Part shown: piece by piece, positions 12,057 to 23,140 of the stretch
How the letters are laid out: every line of letters starts with the position of its first letter
Numbering within the stretch: the stretch's first letter is position 1
Source: Hermodice carunculata
Lineage: Eukaryota > Annelida > Polychaeta > Eunicida > Amphinomidae
Assembly: GCA_964020975.1 (NCBI GenBank)
Contig: OZ026625.1
Location: 36,073,606-36,137,605 of the forward strand
Length of the DNA stretch: 64,000 bases
Direction of reading: 5' to 3'
Position numbers and translations under genes: made by a program
Notes under the pieces: model-generated
What the model saw: the letters and a program-made list of their open reading frames with translations, nothing else
Database searches by the model: none
Told to the model about the DNA's origin: nothing

Positions 12057-12660
12057 TCACATTGTATTTGTATATTGTAGACCATAAAATTAAGTCATAA
12101 GTATGCTCATGTATATATCAGCTAATTAGTCCTTTATATTACAAATAGTATTAGCACGCCGCAGGTGTCTGACAATGACAACACCCGAGCTGTAGGGCGC
12201 AATGGTGGCTCCACAGTGGCAGTGTGGGCATGTAGCCATCGTGCTTCGGTCGCGCCAAATAGTAACCCTGGTTCTTTTGTCGGACTAGTACCTCCCCTTA
12301 AGTCGTCATCTGTGGCTTGTGCACATTAGTATCCATTGTATATATATATATACATTCATATACCCACATATGTTCAATTATCTGTCGCTTATCAATTTTT
12401 TTCCTGTCCTATGTGTCCTCCTCTCCAGAATAATGGCAGTTTGCGATCTTGTATTATATTGTGATCCCATGTTTACGTATAACTGTGTATTTTGTCATTT
12501 TATGTTGTATCTTATTGTCTTTTACAATTTTTTTTTCTCTTTACATTACGCTATGTATGGTTATATTTTGTATATATTTTGTATTTACACGAGGAGAAGA
12601 ATTTGTATTAGCCTTTGGCTACTTTTCTAATCCTCTTGAAAGAAATAAAGTATATCAACA

Positions 12661-13536
12661 AAAACACGGAGAGAAAGAGAGATGTCATTTTGTATGCACG
12701 TTCCATGCTGCATACACTATACCAGATGAGGGGTCCAGATGGGCGGTCTTCATAGATCATGATCATGACGAGGTGACGACTGAGACAAGTGTCCTGTTAA
12801 TGATAAACAAACATCAATCCCAGCATATACTAGAATTTTAAAAAATGAAAAACACACACACACACACACACACACAGAACGCCTTATATGTGTTGAAAAT
12901 CCATTAGTTTCAACGTTGTATCAGTGATACTACTGTGCATTGTCACATATGAATAAATAAGTCTATCCGTTGCCTGGATTAGACACAGAGGTTAACAGTA
13001 CACCATGACCGAGGTGATGATGTTACAGTTTGAACGCATGGGTAATTGTTTCTTGCCAGCCAAGGCGAACTGTGTTTGCTTACATGATTGATCTGACAGT
13101 GCGACACGCACTTCAATCGCCATTTAACAATAACGGAAAGTGAGTCGGTTTTGCAGACAAGAAAGTTTCCAATTCCCTCAAAACGGAATTGTAAAAGGGA
13201 TGGGGCAATTAAGGCAGAGTTCAGTCTTCGTGGCTTTGGCTTGGGTGCTGGTATGTAAGGTTGTCAGGAGTGTTAATTATATGCCAAGCCTATTTCACTG
13301 GTTCTTCTGCAAATTTTTTGTCTTTCTCGTGCTAAAGGGGACCATACACACTGTCATGCCTTCCCGAGTTTTGCCATTTATATAATTGGGCCTAATGTAT
13401 AATTTTATTCTGTATAGAAATTTTAACCAGTGTTACTTTACAAATGAAGATCTGCAATAAACTGATCGCGACACAAAACCGAAACTTCGTAACTGGGTTG
13501 CAGCGATAACGCGACAGATCGCTCACACACACACAC

Positions 13537-13580
<44 letters not shown>

Positions 13581-14135
13581 TATACATGACCGATCGACCA
13601 AGCAAAAAGCAGTGTGCAGAGCCACTTTGCAGACAGACTACGAAAAAGAAAAGACATGAGTCACAGCTCTGTGGTAGAAATTTATATTTACCTGTTGAAA
13701 CAAAGGTGATATCGTAACTTTTTATGATGTATTGTACTTTTTCTGACAAGATTCTGGGCAGCACACTTGGAGTAAACTGTAGTTTGGCATTTGAATGTGG
13801 GTGGGTTTCCGTGTAGATCTCCATGTGCATTCTTTGGAGTGACATATCTTTTAATATTGTGGTCTCCTGCCAGGGTTTAAACCCCCCCCAAAATTCTGAT
13901 AAAGCAAATCAGATAAAAGATACTCAGTTGGTAAGTTAAATGCTTCATCAGTACAATTTAAAAAGCGATGTCCGATATGGAAGCAAGTTTGATCGTGCAC
14001 AGCCACCTGTATAATATTTACCGTAAATATTATCATTAATGCAACATGTATTTAAATGTTCTTTCGAATAACAGTTTTACCTGTTCGTTCGATTTTGGCA
14101 TCATGACCGTCCGCTAAGCAGTGCAAGATATAGTA
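12661..14135. other. Gene-free stretch with two CA microsatellites
   Basis: Pure CA runs lie at about 12848-12877 and, interrupted once by G, at about 13525-13577. The open frame at 13140-13385 has no domain. The conspicuous minus-strand frames at 13392-13845 are cysteine/valine-repeat artefacts of the CA run. No gene, element end or RNA gene was recognised. Confidence 0.6.
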
Positions 14136-14356
<221 letters not shown>

Positions 14357-14529
14357 CAACAAGAACAATGAATTTCGAAAACTACCCCGTTAAAACAGGG
14401 GCACCAATCAAGCGGTGTTATTTCATGGTGCGTCCACACATTTCCTTTGAATTCATTTGTACAATACAAGTATAAACCATAAAAGTTTAAGTAGTCAGCA
14501 GATTAATTCCGTTAGCTAACATATGGGAA

Positions 14530-14945
14530 GGTGTTAAACGGAAGTGAAACAAGCGAAAGCACGATATTGCGAAAATAAGAAAACAAGAAAACGCTAATGC
14601 GAAAACACGAAAATGCGAGTGCGAAAGCACGACATAATTTTTGTCGTATTTTCGCGGTTGTGTTTTCGCATTTTCGTCTTCGTGTTTTTTACTTTAGTGT
14701 TTTCGCTGTCGTGTTTTCTTGTTTTCGACCAAGGGGAAAAAAACAGCAAAACAAGAAAAAGAGAAAACGCTACTAGGAAAACACGAAAATGCGTGTGCGA
14801 AAACACGACATAATTTCTGTCGTATTTTCGCGGTTGTGTTTTCGCATTTTCGCCTTCGCGTTTTTTATTTTAGTGTTTTCGCCTTCGTGTTTTCTTGTTT
14901 TCGCTGTTCTGTTTTCTTCTTTTCCTGTTTTCGCTTTCGCATTTT
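14530..14945. repeat. Complex repeat of degenerate 'cgaaaa' words in mirror-inverted halves
   Basis: Two tandem units of about 175 bp (start near 14613 and 14789) share almost the same order of words. Each has a left half rich in 'gcgaaaacacgaaa' and a right half made of the complement ('ttttcgcattttcg'), so each unit can fold back on itself. The hinge is 'cacgacataatt(t)(t/c)tgtcg'. CG dinucleotides are far denser than in the surrounding AT-rich DNA. The array has overwritten the downstream part of a Penelope-like open frame: the minus-strand frame of that element runs on into the array as RKRKQEKKK-type residues. Confidence 0.8.
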
Positions 14946-14979
14946 TATGGAGACAGAAAAATATTTTAGTTGGCACTTT

Positions 14980-15764
14980 TGTGCCAACATATCTTTAGTT
15001 AAATTATTTTTGTTGGTGAGTGAAGTTACTTTGTGGAGAGAGTGTGCAATTTGTTTCAGTCTGTCAATACATTTTTCTAATGTCTCATTTTGACTTTTAG
15101 GAGGGGTGAAAGAACTTTTTCCTTTGACCAGTGATTCATCCCATTCCTTATCTGTATTGTGGAAACATTCTTTCAGACGTAATGTACGACAAAACTTTAA
15201 AATATCACACACTTGTTCTTCTGTGTCTTTTCTTGGTGTCGGTGTGAATTTCAATCCCTTTTTAAGCAACTTTACTTGTCCTTGTGTCAATTGTTTGCTT
15301 GATAAGTTTATAATTTCAACAATAGATGTATTTGAAGGTAATATCTTCTTGGCTCCTGCAGTTGGGGGTATTGTTGCACTCTTTCTCTCAATCTGTTGTA
15401 TCTTTGCTCTTTTTGGTAGGGGACTCTTTCTACTCTTGATTGTCTCTGGTTTGTTTGTGGTCTTTCTCCTCTTTGATTTGTGTAGCCTTTTTGCTCTTGT
15501 AGAGGGCGCCATCGGGCATTTGAGAGTGGCTCTCTTTTTAAAAAAGGAAACCCTTCTTCATTTTCTACATTTAGGCCTAGTTCATATCTCTGACCATGGG
15601 TTTTGTCTGTTCAATAGGTCTGCGTCATGTCTAGGTTGAAATACTTGAAATCTATTGTATGTCGGGAAGTCTACGTTTCTTCTGTTTTCATTCCTAGCTA
15701 CCATTGCAAAAGTTCCCTGTCTGTTGTTTCTAAAGGGTTCCATACATTGGTTAAACATTGACAA
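14980..15764 (-). mobile_element. Penelope-like retroelement, N-terminal fragment only
   Basis: The minus strand from 15512 encodes a basic leader (KSKRRKTTNK...) followed by IVEIINLSSKQLTQGQVKLL and KKGLKFTPTPRKD, then DILKFCRTLRLKE. This 'NLSS..LT...LL.KGL.F.PTP' block precedes the reverse transcriptase in Penelope-like elements. A further piece upstream on the minus strand (15764 to 15582, containing FQVFQPRHDADLLNRQNPW) fits the leader region. No RT or GIY-YIG domain remains: the element ends where the 'cgaaaa' repeat begins. It is an old broken copy; family call is from the one conserved block. Confidence 0.6.
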
Positions 15765-15769
15765 ATGTT

Positions 15770-16544
15770 ATTTGTCCTTAAATTCCTATGTCATGTCCAT
15801 ACAATGAACCTACAGCTATTGTACATAATATTTTGGTTTTGTTATATTTACAATCAAGAGTAATCTATATTCATTCCAACAACCTGCATCTAATTGATTT
15901 TATATGTTCAAATTTACAATTCAATTTGGTCAAAAGATGGTATCTATCGTTATATGCTAATATGTGCTATGTAAATTGGATATATAGTGACAGTAAAAAC
16001 AATATATGTACGTCGCGGTATACATTTTCTGGCATATGGGTAACCCTAGCTTGTCTATGGGTTCCAACTTCTCCAAACAGGGAGACTATCTTATTGATTG
16101 ACACTTTCCTTACCATGAATAAATATTGATTACTATTGTTTAGCAGTGTATGAAAGTTCCTCAAAGTTGATTAGTAGTTGTTTGGATGACACGTATATTG
16201 ACCTGTTCCAGTTACCTTATTCTACAATATTTAGCACTTTCACTATTATAAATCTATATTGATAAGCAATGATAAGCAGTCTGTACATTTATTAAAATTG
16301 ATTAGCACCTTTATTCCTCAAGTTGCCATTTCCAGTAACAAACTGTGATTTAAATCTTGCTACCTTTTGCCTTGTGACATGTATTCTCATCAAACGAATC
16401 ACTATGCAGAATTTTTATCATCTTTCATGCAAAATAACATACATCTATTTAATTGCATATGCTGACTAAAAGCTGTGCCGCAGAAAAGTCCATCATGCTG
16501 TTTGAGTTCCTCAGACATACACCAATCAAAAAAGCATTGTTAAG
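15770..16544. other. Gene-free stretch
   Basis: AT-rich DNA between the Penelope-like fragment and the palindromic element. The open frame at 15788-16129 has no domain signature. Nothing further is supportable. Confidence 0.45.
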
Positions 16545-16646
16545 TTTGGTGCCCTCAGATGGTACCAATTGGTCAAAATTGGGCCCTCAGCTCATGGACT
16601 AGTCCATGAGCCAGACTGAAAATTGGTACCATCTGAGGGCACCAAA
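16545..16646. repeat. Near-perfect palindromic (foldback) element with 26-bp perfect arms
   Basis: Left arm 16545-16570 (TTTGGTGCCCTCAGATGGTA...) is exactly complementary to right arm 16621-16646. The centre contains a second palindrome, GCTCATGGACTAGTCCATGAGC, split by an SpeI-like ACTAGT. About 50 bases downstream (16699-16740) one arm plus part of the centre recurs as a half copy (ATGGTACCAATTGGTC...). The structure suits a foldback transposon/MITE or a replication by-product. The half copy ends about 4 bases before the left edge of segmental duplication block A. Confidence 0.85.
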
Positions 16647-17466
16647 CAAAAGCTTTATACCTGCGTTGGTACACCTTAGGGTATAACAAAAATCCATGAT
16701 GGTACCAATTGGTCAAAATTGGGCCCTCGGCTCATGGACTGTTGTTTTAATTTTAGATTTAAACAGTGTTAAGTTTGATTTAATATTGAGCCTTGACTGG
16801 TGAGAGTGTATTTGAACATGGTTCCTTGGGGGGGGGGGGGGGGGACATGTGCTTGCATGTATATACCGTCTTGTTGAAAACTGCTGGCCCTGTCACTTTG
16901 AGACTCATTTGGGTTGTAGTCAGGTTGACTTTGATGGCTTGGATGAATTTCATTCCAGGATCATAAGTGAAGAAGTATTTGTATCGGGACAATGGTGTCA
17001 CCTCTAAGGATCCTCTACTATGGCTAGGTACAGAGTGTATGTGGGTGACATGGATTTATTTTCCATGTAAACAGGGTCCCCAGAGTGACTTTGACGATAT
17101 TAGAAGTGTCAGACTGTTTTTGGTGCTTTTTAGTTATTTTTTTTGTAATAAATCATTTTACTGCAAAGTACAATCTTATTCACATTCAAGGTTAAATATT
17201 TGCATACATATAATTGAGGTGAATGGGAAGAATAACCATATTACAAATCGGCTGTGCAAAGAAATAGTGCAGCTTTCCGTTTTTTCTGCACTGCTCCCAT
17301 AACCATACCGAAAAAGCAGTAATATCACAAGTTTGAAAATTCAGATTACCTGTCAAATTTTTATTCATGGTTAACTACTGTTGTACACTTCACGTAGATC
17401 TCTAGACTACATATAATAATACTAAACTCTATCAAAAAGATTCGTTTGCCGAACAGACAATGCCGC

Positions 17467-18250
17467 TTATATCTGGACAATGCGGGTCAGTTTGATTCTT
17501 GTTTGCATGTACATAAAACAGAAATCCCACCCTTCTAGATTCTGCCTAAAAACATGTGCTTTGTACGGAGTCAGTAATTGATAAGAGCATCGATATTTTT
17601 TATCTCCCAATATAGTATATACCTCCGGAAAATTGAAATCTTTTTGTGGGTTAATTACAGGCATTAGAGTAAATATCTGTGCATCATTTCGATGACCTCT
17701 GATTCCTGACATGACAAATGTGAGTTCTTTGTCCCACAATCTATTATTATTAAAGTATGCAATGGCAAGATTTTTGACAAGAATAATAAAGATGTTGAGG
17801 TTCTGTCATTGGGTGTAAAATTTGGTGTGAGGTACCGTCAATGGCTGCAACTGCACATGGCATATTTATCCATGCTCCTGTCATGTTATGTCAATGTTCT
17901 GCTTTTGGCCATTAAATGGCTCTCTCAAAAATATCCTAAAGATTTGGCCAAAGCTAGCTCATAACATCAACAGGCTGATTCGAGATATCGAAAAGTGATG
18001 ACAACAGTGCATAACATTGATATCATCGCAACTACATCTCTCATTAGCAGAATTCTGTTCCTGGGAGTCAAAATGTGGTTGTGGGTAAATTTTTTCCTGC
18101 TATTGTACGTAAAAAGTCACTGAAGGCGTCCAGTGTCTCTACAAAAATAAAATAAAAATCTCTTTGATGGGTAACAAATTTTTAGAAAAACATCTCTACC
18201 ACCCCATGTCCCCTCAAGGCTACCAACATCCGTCGTGTAAGTGGATGAAT
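17467..18250 (-). pseudogene. PIF/Harbinger-type transposase relic (block A)
   Basis: The minus strand reads WINMPCAVAAIDGTSHQIL, then YYSCQK, then ELTFVMSGIRGHRNDAQIF and EVYTILGDKKYRCSYQLLTPY. These match the DDE_Tnp_4 (Harbinger) order: first catalytic aspartate in DGT.H.I, the YYS(G)K segment, the S-G-x-x-G-H-x-(N)D segment, and the later LGDKxY...LLTPY with the further catalytic aspartate. Stops occur between the blocks, so it is dead. The same relic is in block B at the matching place, so it predates the duplication. Upstream (to about 18250) the two blocks align where the helical N-terminal region should be, but the protein is hard to read. Confidence 0.75.
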
Positions 18251-18774
18251 GTAATGGCTGTATATTTATTTCCCTCCCTTACGTGCAAATATAACTTCCA
18301 CTACAAATCCAGTCGATATTTGGTATAAATATTCTTTAATATGTTACAGAAATAAGTATAGTTTTCTTCTCTTAATGGAAAATCTGTTCCACAAATGGAT
18401 TTCCTACAAAAAAGTAAGATAAGATTTTCTGTCAGAAAGGTCAAGTTGGAAGACCAAAACATTGGAACATCAAGTTGTCCAATCTACGGGTTTACTAGGT
18501 ACCCTGGTGGTGCGTAATTATGTTTTGATAAATCACAGGTGCGTTTTTTGTGAGCCTTTTTCCCCTTGGGATGACCTTTTTGCAAAGTCGGCGGGTTAGG
18601 TCTGAAAAACTAATTTCATTCAAGTCAGAGCCAGAATACTGTAAATGATAGTCAAAGTTTTGTAAATATGTAAGTAAATACTTCCTAATAATGTTGGTAA
18701 TTATCAGATTTTGAAGAGAAATGGACATAGGGACGAAATGTTTTATGCATAAGATTTGTAATTATAAATAAACA

Positions 18775-19105
18775 TATAAAATAAATAAATAAATAAATAA
18801 ATAAATGGATGAATGAATGAATGAATGAATAAATAAATAAATAAATAAATAAATTAAAAGATAAATAAATAAAAAGATAAATTAATCAATTAATAACTAA
18901 ACAAATAAGTGCGTAAATAAATAAACAAATAAATGCATAAATAAATAAATAAACAAATAAATAAATAAATAAATATATTATCATATTTTAAAGAGAATAG
19001 GACATAAGAACAAACTGCTTTATGAATAAAGTATGTAGCTTTAAAAACATGTAAAAACACATAAACAAATAAATAAGCATATAAATAAATAAACAAACAA
19101 GCAAA

Positions 19106-19192
<87 letters not shown>

Positions 19193-19196
19193 GTAA
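18775..19196. repeat. (AAAT)n / (GAAT)n compound tetranucleotide arrays
   Basis: Three sub-arrays: 18778-18865 (AAAT with ATGA/GAAT units inside), 18900-18977, and a long pure AAAT run at about 19095-19195. Between the last two, 'ataggacataagaacaaa' repeats the wording found before the first array at 18720-18740. So the array plus its left flank has been partly duplicated. In block B the matching spot (39630-39690) holds only a short (GAAT)n tract. Confidence 0.9.
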
Positions 19197-19199
19197 CGC

Positions 19200-21505
19200 A
19201 TCAATGATTCACAGGTTCGCTGTCTTTAGGGGTTGTCCAAAAATAACATCATATCCCTTGTAAAAAAAAATGGAAAGTCAGTCCGAAATAATGTGTTTTA
19301 GCATAGCAGTCTGCCATCTTTGAATTAAGCATGCCTTTTATAGGAAACTTCATGTCAAAGTACTCCATACAAAATGCATGTTGTGTTAAAGGAGAATTCT
19401 TACTAGGTATGCAAATAAGACATACACATATTTAATATTGGTGATTCATGTGAATAAATCAAAATACATTCTACGTCTGCCTCTATTCTGCCATCTCTCA
19501 CTCTCTATCTTCTTTTCTGTTCTTCCTCTTTCTCTCTGTGCATCTCCTGCTCGTCAGCCTTTGATTGTAGGTCCCCTGTTAATTTGTATTCATATAAATC
19601 GTCCACCATTGGAGCAGCTGTTGCAGCTACCAGATGAAACGTAGCAGTGGGCAAGAGGAAAACACTGTTGATTCTTAAATCGTATCGAGAGCATCCCGGG
19701 AAGTGGAAAGACATAATTCCAACCATCAAAGAAAATGCCTATGTCCTACCAGTAGATGCTAAAGATCTTTATAGTTCATCCGCAAACAAAATTCATGAAA
19801 CAATAGCTGGGAAAGTCTCGAGACCTATGCAAAATGATGACAAGCAATCTGCAGAAAACAGGTTAATAGAATCTTGAAATGTGGCACTTGAGAGCGGTTT
19901 TTGAAAAAAAAAAGGATTTTCCTCACCTTATTATTTTGGCGTCAAAAAGTGACAATATTTTCCATTGTGTGGTAAGCATAACAAAGAACGCGCAAGTTGG
20001 GTCTGTACATAAAAATCGATAAGTAAATAATATATATATACATATATATATATACATATATATATATATGGAGTTTTTGTAAGCATTGAAAAAATAGGGA
20101 CAAATTTTGTTTTCATCAGCACGTGCCAGTGCCTACTTTGGTACGTAACAAGCGACTGGCCACACCCAAAGCTCCTCCAACTGATAAACAAAAGGTCCTT
20201 TGCAGTGGCTATCAAAACTTTTACCCAAAAATATTCATGACAAATTAAATTCTACTGTTAATGTTAATATGAATATTAATATAGTCTGTCTCTCTTTTTG
20301 TCATTGGCATGTAACAGCGCGGTTGTTGGTAGGCATTCTTTTCATAACGTCACGCTGTTACATGCCAATGACAACAACAGAGACAGACATTTTTATAATA
20401 TACATATTACATTTGTATCTGTGTCTGTGTATATTGTATACGTTATGTACAAGAGTTTTAATTGATGTATGTGAACATATATGTATTTATTATTGTTCAC
20501 AAGAAAACATCTTAAATATATTTTTGTTTATGTTCAACACAGCGTCACGTCACATCTTCTACCAAATTTGTGTCAGGCGTGTCAAATCATCTATATCCCC
20601 AGTCAGAAAAAGTCCTGACATAGTGAAAAGGTTTTACTAAGTATGTCAAATTTTCTGTTTTATAAATTACCATTATTGTTGTGATCATTTATTGTCGTCA
20701 TTGTCCTTGCGTCTGCATCATTATCTTTCTTATTTTGGGTGCCAAAGGTTATTCAAAGGTGGCAAATTTGAGCCCTGCTCGTTTCGAATATGCATCGAGT
20801 TACAATAGTTATTATCGTTGGGGAGAAATGGAAACAATACTGCGCTAGGAACTTGCTTTCAATACAACAGCTGTTTAAGAGACACCATAGGGGACACAAT
20901 AGTGGATTGAAAAGAGGATGTTAAGGACGTGGAATCTGGAGATGAATCAGACCAACATGTTGGCTGCATCCACCATCCAGACGCCGACCGTGGAAAGACG
21001 TTGCAGAGCAACGCTGAGGCAGAGAAATAAAGAGCAGCCACAAACCAAAAAAAAGAAAGATTGCAATGTTGGGTATGGCCAGGAAAGACCGTGAAGCGTA
21101 TCAGAAGCTTGTAAAACTAAACAAAAAAAGCTTTTGGCCACAGTTGGAGTTCCTGATGAGTAAATCGCACGATTTATGTATATGTATGCAAATAAAATAG
21201 GCTACCACTGAAATATGAAATAGTTTTTATGTTTTATTTTGATGTTCCTTTTCATAATATCCTCATATGGGTGTTTAAGCCACACTTTATATTGGCACAT
21301 TAAAGTAATTCAAATTTCAAGTAAAAATTTGGACAAGGTCCCTTTGCTGCTGACGGATACGTTCTTTTCTGTTCAATACGAGGAGTGGTGCAGAAGAACG
21401 GAAGCCTGTATAGGGGATGAATATGAAAAAGATCTCCGACTTAGATAATTTTAGAACTAAATTTTCATATCTGTGAAACATGATGATGAACAGTTTTAAC
21501 TTTAT
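19200..21505. other. A-only insertion segment with weak coding remnants
   Basis: Block B passes directly from its short (GAAT)n tract (about 39690) to sequence matching 21507 here, so this stretch exists only in block A. Inside are frames with protein-like composition: 19647-19877 (HPGKWKDIIPTIKEN..., somewhat like the Myb/SANT-type partners of Harbinger elements, but not convincing) and about 20905-21020 (ESGDESDQHVGCIHH). An inverted repeat at 20284-20388 is listed separately, and an AT tract lies at 20030-20070. I cannot name the element. Confidence 0.5.
20284..20388. repeat. Inverted repeat, 36-nt arms around a 33-nt loop
   Basis: Arms 20284-20319 (GTCTGTCTCT...ACAGCG) and 20353-20388 are complementary with about two mismatches. 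The inner 22 bases (TGTCATTGGCATGTAACAGCG region) pair perfectly. It could be the hairpin end of the A-only insertion, a MITE or a structured RNA; no gene context decides between them. Confidence 0.8.
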
Positions 21506-22021
21506 TTGAACAAATGAAAAGTAATTGCGATGATAATAGACAGTAGCTTATTCATGGCTCGATACAGCATCAAATCGATACTAATAAATAGCTTTTGGTT
21601 CGAAACCTAAGTATCTTCTCATTGCATTTGGCAGTGACTGACAGAGTGACCAGGACATAACAGAGAGACAAAAATAAGATATGTTAACTTCTCGCAGAAC
21701 AAATTGGTGCAGCAAGAAAGTTATGAGTAAGCTGTTCCTTATTTTAAAACCACCAAGATACAAATCTTTAGAGGTTCCTGATTAATATCATTCATAAATG
21801 GGGAGCCATTATCCAGCAACATTTATATATCAGCTGGTTTTGTAGGATGAGTGGTTGCTTGTTTACCCTTCACTTGCAATAATATTGAATATTATTAAAA
21901 ATTTGTGGATCTTGATACCTAGCGGAGATTAACTTCTACACATTCTCACCAAGTGTGTCACTGAGTTTGCTTTTACGCGAACATCGAAGCACTTTCTTGC
22001 AAAAATTATTCCGCAACCATT

Positions 22022-22172
22022 GAGAAAACAATGCACCTGAATTTGGTGAAAAGTTATTTGACATGTGATCAAACTTTAACATATGTACTGGTACCACACA
22101 GAAAACAATACACCTTAATTTGGTGAAAAGTTATTTGACATGTGATCAAACTTTAACATATGTACTGGTACC
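22022..22172. repeat. Tandem duplication of about 77 bp, block A only
   Basis: Two nearly identical units (22022-22095 and 22099-22172) run from 'agaaaacaat(g/a)cacct' to 'tgtactggtacc'. Block B has one unit only (about 40031-40110). The two units differ at few positions, so this duplication is much more recent than the A/B duplication. Confidence 0.9.
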
Positions 22173-23140
22173 CATTCCAAATTATGTTTTCAAGATCTTT
22201 AAAAAAATTCATGGGAGATTCTCGTCCACTTGAACTTACACTCTCACCCTACTGACTCATTTGTTCAAGATGTGGTGCATGAGCGGTTCACGTAACTTAT
22301 TTGAGAGAGTTTATTGTACGGAATGATATCTGCATCTAATTTAATTCTGGATTTTTTCCACCTCTACAGGTGATAAATGGAGTCTTTGCAACACAGTATG
22401 TTTTTTAACAAGAATATGATTGTCCTTTTGTATTTAGGTCTACCTGCTAGCTGAACTGATCATTTAGTATAAAATATGAGACCAATTTGATATTAGCTGA
22501 TTCCTATCGGCATGGTGAAATGGAAAGGTTTCAGTATGATGCATAGACAAAATACTGCTATATATAAAAATTAGAGCCGGAGATGTATTGTGAAAAAATT
22601 TGGTATTTTTTGAAAGGAGCTGTTACTTTAATTACTACTCTATATGCTATTTCATATAGATAAAGAAAGGTTGATATGCATTGTATTTCTCCAATTACTA
22701 ATTTTACAGAACTGCAACATTTTTTTACGTTCCTACTTGAGAAAATTCAGGTCTCCCCTTCGAAGACCATGGCATCCTGTATAATTTAATTTGGATTCAG
22801 AACTGATAAAAATATCAAATCGACGTATATACTGCCTCCAACTGACCAGCATTGATATTTTGCCAATCTGCGCCACGTTGACAGCTGAGCAAATTATCAC
22901 GTTACTGTACTGATAAAGAAACGGATCTAACATGTGACATAATGAAATAAAATATCAGTGCACGCCTGTTGGTTATAGCCCCTAATTGTTTATCATTTGA
23001 GATAATTTGTTGATCAGCGGAATCAAAGCAATATTGTGAAGTTCATAAAAAAACTGTGTTCTGTGTGCCACGTTGGCAAGTATGTTTATAACCAGTCATT
23101 TATGAAATCTATACCAGACTCGTAGAGAACACTTTCTATA

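Larger units (their letters stand above)
8226..12660 (+). mobile_element. Near full-length but broken CR1/L2-like LINE with a 2A-like N-terminus
   Basis: In order the plus strand holds an N-terminal open frame ending in a 2A-like peptide, an APE-type endonuclease, a reverse transcriptase with a VPQGSVLGPLLF block and FADD motif, a C-terminal CxC...C region, and a 3' UTR ending near 'gaaataaagtatatcaaca' at about 12640-12657. The coding part is interrupted by several stops and frameshifts and by a small SINE-like insertion, so the copy is dead. The bases at 8271-8305 resemble the element's own 3' end, which suggests it sits just downstream of the tail of a sibling copy. Clade CR1/L2 is inferred from domain order and endonuclease/RT motifs. 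Confidence 0.8.
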
